Assembly: GCA_964390625.1 (NCBI GenBank)
Contig: CAYMID010000030.1
Span: 1-8,326 of the forward strand
DNA: 8,326 nt
From: 2-12-FULL-41-16 sp964390625
GTDB taxonomy: Bacteria > Patescibacteriota > Patescibacteriia > Magasanikbacterales > UBA922
Direction: 5' to 3'
Both the position numbers and the translations under genes were made by a program. A model generated the notes under the pieces. The model was not told the DNA's origin. It searched no databases and worked only from the letters and a program-made list of their open reading frames with translations. Shown piece by piece: positions 5,206-8,326 of the stretch (its first letter is position 1; each line of letters opens with the position of its first letter).

Positions 5206-7146
5206 ATGTACCGCCTGCATCTCGCCAAAAGTTGGTTATGGACCCTATGGACATGGTTTGCCCTGCTCGGTACTTTTTTGAGTATCCTGTATTACGCTAC
5301 CGGCCTATGGAATTGGGTAGTGGTTCTGGGAGTGCTTTTGGTGGCAGGCCTAGCGTTCATTAGCCGTCCACTAACTCAAATTTCCCTACCCAAACTTACC
5401 CAACCTGATTGGCTCTGGGGAGCCAGTGTTTTAATGCTTCAGGGTGTCCTACTACTTACTTTATACACACATCGCACCTATGGCGTGCTAAATTCACCGT
5501 GGCGCGTACTACCGTGGTGGTTTTTTGGTGTATATTTTTTAACCACACTTGTGACTCTGGTCGCGCCGTGGTTTGTACGTTCGCGTGCGTTGTCTTATTT
5601 GATTAACACGACCCATCTCCTCACCACGTTTGGGGTTACCGTAATCATGTACCCACTTGGCTTTGGTTTTGATGGTTTTATTCACCGTGCTACCGAGGAT
5701 TGGATTGCAACGCACGGTTTTATTTTACCAAAACAGCCCATTTATATTGGTCAATATACACTAGTGGTTTGGCTATCCAAGATAACATCTTTATCAGTAC
5801 AGGTAATTGATACTTGGTTAGTGCCGACGCTAGCAACCCTCACTCTACCAGCACTATTTTACCGTTTATTTACTAAAGTGTGGGAATTCCCTGTCGCACT
5901 GGCCTTTAATCTAACCTGGCTATACCCAAGCCTTTATTTTTTGTGGCTTGGGTTAACCACTCCTCATAATTTTTTGGTCCTTATTATTACTCTTACCGTC
6001 GCGGCCATCCTTGAATGGCAAAAGGGACTAGTAAGTGCGCTTGTACCATTCAGCCTTGGAGTACTTGGCGCCTTTACTCATATCATGCTTGGAGCACCGT
6101 TATTATTATTTATTGTTACAGCAATTCTAGGACACCAATGGAGTCGCAAAACTCAAGCATTGATGTTGGTTACTTACACAATCGCAGCCTTATTCACGGT
6201 ACCGGCGTTGTTTACTATCTACTTATTACTCAAAGGCTTACCCTGGCCTGAACTAATAAATCCATTCACCAAACTCAAACATTTTTTGGATTTATACAAC
6301 TTACCATTTTGGTATAACCCACACGCGCCCCGATTGTGGAATTATTTTTACAAATTAGAATGGGTGTTTGCCCCTCTCGTTGCTGGACTAGCCTTAATTG
6401 GTTGGTGGCTCGAACCACAAAAAAAATTTGGTCGCTGGTTATTTCCGATCACCACCTTTGCATTTGTTGGAGCTGCTTTTTTACTTCGCACCTGGATTGT
6501 CTTTCCCGACGTACACAGTTTTGAACAAGGTGATTACCCGCTGCGTTTACTGCGCGCCTCTATGATATGGATTTTGCCATGGGCTGGTGCAGGTATTGGT
6601 AGCTTATATTTCGCAATTAAAAAAACAAAATTTGCCACTCCTATTTTTGTCACTGCATTAGTATGTGCCACGACTAGCCTCACTATTGCCTTTTATTTTT
6701 CCTACCCACAGCACAACAAAAAAGTTAATTTTTCTGGTTTTAACGTTACTAGCGCTGACATCAAAGCAGTGCGGTGGATTGATGCGGACAACAACCACAC
6801 CAAAAATATTGACTACATCGTGTTAGCCAATCCTGTCGTTGGGGTGGCCGCCTTATCTGAATTCAGTTTTGCTAAATATTTTGACACCCCACTCGGCCAG
6901 TATTCCTACTATTCAATCCCTAGTGGCAGTCCACTCTTTACTTTGTACACCGACATGTGGCGCCACCCAAACACCAGCACAATGCATACAGCCATGAATT
7001 TGTTTGGTGTTAATAAAGCGTACTTTATCATCAATTCCTATTGGACGAACTACAATCAAATTGTCGCGGCCGCCAAAAACACCACTGACCATTGGGTTAG
7101 TATTGAGGGTGGGCAAATTCATGTGTTTAAATACGAACGGAATTAA
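5206..7146 (+). CDS. Large polytopic membrane protein, probable GT-C-fold glycosyltransferase
   Basis: This 646-residue protein has about twelve hydrophobic segments up to about residue 498, then a soluble C-terminal domain of about 150 residues. I do not recognise a named family. Segment GFGFD156GFIH160RATE164DW follows a helix and precedes I-A-T-H-G-F-I-L-P. An acidic loop with an amphipathic turn at this point resembles the catalytic loop of GT-C enzymes, which use lipid-linked sugars outside the membrane. Other conspicuous polar groups near membrane edges are T-H-I-M (291-294) and the segment from D435-V-H to R450, with R447 and R450. The C-terminal part (S-A-D-I-K-A-V-R-W-I, then L-F-G-V-N-K-A-Y-F-I-I) resembles the end domains of large bacterial membrane glycosyltransferases. 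The ATG at 5206 suits the promoter and gives a short basic N-terminus before helix 1. By eye its codons look more A/T-rich than the rml genes. Its stop overlaps the stop of the convergent gene. Confidence 0.7.
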   Translation: MYRLHLAKSWLWTLWTWFALLGTFLSILYYATGLWNWVVVLGVLLVAGLAFISRPLTQISLPKLTQPDWLWGASVLMLQGVLLLTLYTHRTYGVLNSPWRVLPWWFFGVYFLTTLVTLVAPWFVRSRALSYLINTTHLLTTFGVTVIMYPLGFGFDGFIHRATEDWIATHGFILPKQPIYIGQYTLVVWLSKITSLSVQVIDTWLVPTLATLTLPALFYRLFTKVWEFPVALAFNLTWLYPSLYFLWLGLTTPHNFLVLIITLTVAAILEWQKGLVSALVPFSLGVLGAFTHIMLGAPLLLFIVTAILGHQWSRKTQALMLVTYTIAALFTVPALFTIYLLLKGLPWPELINPFTKLKHFLDLYNLPFWYNPHAPRLWNYFYKLEWVFAPLVAGLALIGWWLEPQKKFGRWLFPITTFAFVGAAFLLRTWIVFPDVHSFEQGDYPLRLLRASMIWILPWAGAGIGSLYFAIKKTKFATPIFVTALVCATTSLTIAFYFSYPQHNKKVNFSGFNVTSADIKAVRWIDADNNHTKNIDYIVLANPVVGVAALSEFSFAKYFDTPLGQYSYYSIPSGSPLFTLYTDMWRHPNTSTMHTAMNLFGVNKAYFIINSYWTNYNQIVAAAKNTTDHWVSIEGGQIHVFKYERN

Positions 7147-8326
7147 GCTTTGTACACCGATTCCAAACGGGTGATATATTCGGCTTGAGACAGTCCAGCC
7201 AAGTAATTTTGAGTGTTTGCGCCCATGCGTGCGAGGTCTGAGCGGTTGGCAGTGCCCCAAGCAAGGCGTTCGGTGAGTGACGCTGCGTCACCTGCTTTGA
7301 ACGTAAGGCCATTCTCCCCTTCTTGAATCAATTCGGCAATGCCCTCGATATTGCTCGCAATTACGGGCACATGGCAGGCAAAACTTTCAAAAATTACGGT
7401 TGGTGAATTTTCATAACAGAGCGATGGCACCACGAGTGCATCGAGGGTTTGTAATAATTCAGGCAAGGCTTTGCGCTCCACGCGACCATACCACACAATG
7501 CGTTCATCATTTATAGTTTGTTTTTTTAATTGCTCAAATTGAGTACCATTACCCATAATATGCAGTTCAGCGTTAACGTCTGTGGGTAAATTTTGGAATG
7601 CCTGTACGAGCAGAGCCACGCCTTTGTGGGTTTCAATCTGACCAATGTACCCAAAACGCATACCTGAATTAAGCGGTTTGGTAGCCGAAGGCAATGGTGC
7701 AAACATAACCGGATTGCGCACGACCTGAATCGTTGAATGTTTGAAAAATCCACGTGTCGTATAGAAATCACGCAAAAATTGCGAGGGCGAAATCACAACT
7801 TGAGGCGAACCAATGAGCACACGCATAAGACGAGTGTACAGACGCGTTGGTAAACCATTGTAACGCCAACTATTTTCGCGTGCTTTCAAAATCATACCAC
7901 TTGGCTCTACTAGTTGTACGTCGTGCACTGTGTGCACATGGCGACGATTCAATTTACGAATTGACCATGGTAACAAAAAACTTAACCCCATTAAATTGTG
8001 TGTGTGTACAACATCGGGTTTTTCTTTATTTAATATTTCTTTAACCGCAGAGGCGGCTGAATAATTAAAAATATCAATAATATGCCATACAAAGCGCATC
8101 ACAAAATTATGACGATGCGCATCGGTGTAAAAAAACAGATTGTGCGGATGGATGTGGTACAAGGTTAAGTCCGACGCCACCACCTCGGTCTGCGGCTTAT
8201 CTGGTGTGGTCGTAATCACGACCACCTGATGCCCGGCCGCACGCAAACCAGCGACCGTTTTCACGACCACCTGCTCGGCCCCACCACGATCGTAGGGCGG
8301 ATAGATATTGTTGATAATCGCGACTT
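7143..8326 (-). CDS. GT4-family glycosyltransferase, 5' end just outside the window
   Basis: This is a GT-B fold retaining glycosyltransferase of the GT4/WcaA-PimA-like type, which transfers a sugar from a nucleotide donor in the cytoplasm, commonly to a lipid carrier or growing glycan. A GTG at 8268-8270 is not the real start: the frame stays open to the edge and upstream encodes V-A-I-I-N-N-I-Y-P-P-Y-D-R-G-G-A-E-Q, the classic GT4 N-terminus with its glycine loop. Only about one or two codons should be missing. Numbering from that V, 393 residues are visible: HTHN at 107-110, SPSQF at 179-183, RNPV at 203-206, the second-domain strand FGYIGQIETHKG (224-235), the VPSLCYENSP-V-I-FE segment with the E305-x7-E313 pair that binds the donor, and the end of the fold up to A393. 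The stop TAA (7143-7145) overlaps the convergent gene. Donor and acceptor are unknown. Confidence 0.93.
   Translation of the reverse strand, partial: VAIINNIYPPYDRGGAEQVVVKTVAGLRAAGHQVVVITTTPDKPQTEVVASDLTLYHIHPHNLFFYTDAHRHNFVMRFVWHIIDIFNYSAASAVKEILNKEKPDVVHTHNLMGLSFLLPWSIRKLNRRHVHTVHDVQLVEPSGMILKARENSWRYNGLPTRLYTRLMRVLIGSPQVVISPSQFLRDFYTTRGFFKHSTIQVVRNPVMFAPLPSATKPLNSGMRFGYIGQIETHKGVALLVQAFQNLPTDVNAELHIMGNGTQFEQLKKQTINDERIVWYGRVERKALPELLQTLDALVVPSLCYENSPTVIFESFACHVPVIASNIEGIAELIQEGENGLTFKAGDAASLTERLAWGTANRSDLARMGANTQNYLAGLSQAEYITRLESVYKA

Noticed and set aside
1..8326. CRISPR array, insertion sequence, toxin-antitoxin or phage-defence genes.
   Set aside because: No regularly spaced repeats, transposase motifs or terminal inverted repeats were seen; all the long frames are accounted for.

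Overview
The window looks like a chromosomal segment from a bacterium of the Candidate Phyla Radiation (Patescibacteria, Parcubacteria-like). This rests on the style of the proteins, the compact gene packing, the absence of Shine-Dalgarno motifs before every start I can read, and a surface-sugar gene set embedded among undescribed membrane proteins. It is an inference from sequence style; there is no marker gene such as rRNA in the window.

Layout, left to right. Bases 1-106 hold a possible minus-strand promoter pointing off the left edge and a clean intrinsic terminator (67-91). Then, on the minus strand, comes a small heptad-repeat coiled-coil gene (107-553). Its promoter has perfect hexamers separated by 19 bp, with a 22-bp dyad lying between them. 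Bases 648-3477 are a minus-strand cluster read in the order HIT-family protein, rmlB (dTDP-glucose 4,6-dehydratase), a FdtA/WxcM-type cupin, and rmlD (dTDP-4-dehydrorhamnose reductase). Next, still on the minus strand, is a 524-residue multi-membrane protein with GT-C glycosyltransferase character (3578-5152). It is separated from HIT by a spacer with a perfect 10-bp inverted repeat. A compact divergent promoter region (about 5140-5190) then drives a 646-residue plus-strand membrane protein, also GT-C-like (5206-7146). The window ends in a minus-strand GT4 glycosyltransferase (7143 to beyond 8326) that overlaps the 646-residue gene tail to tail by 4 bp.

How the genes fit together: RmlB and RmlD make or modify a dTDP-6-deoxyhexose. 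The cupin acts on the keto intermediate between them. The cytoplasmic GT4 enzyme would add sugars to a carrier on the inner face of the membrane, and the two polytopic proteins are candidates for using polyprenyl-linked sugars on the outer face. Together this is a cell-surface glycan module. The notable gap is that neither rmlA nor a recognisable rmlC is present; a FdtA-like ketoisomerase-type cupin sits where rmlC would be expected.
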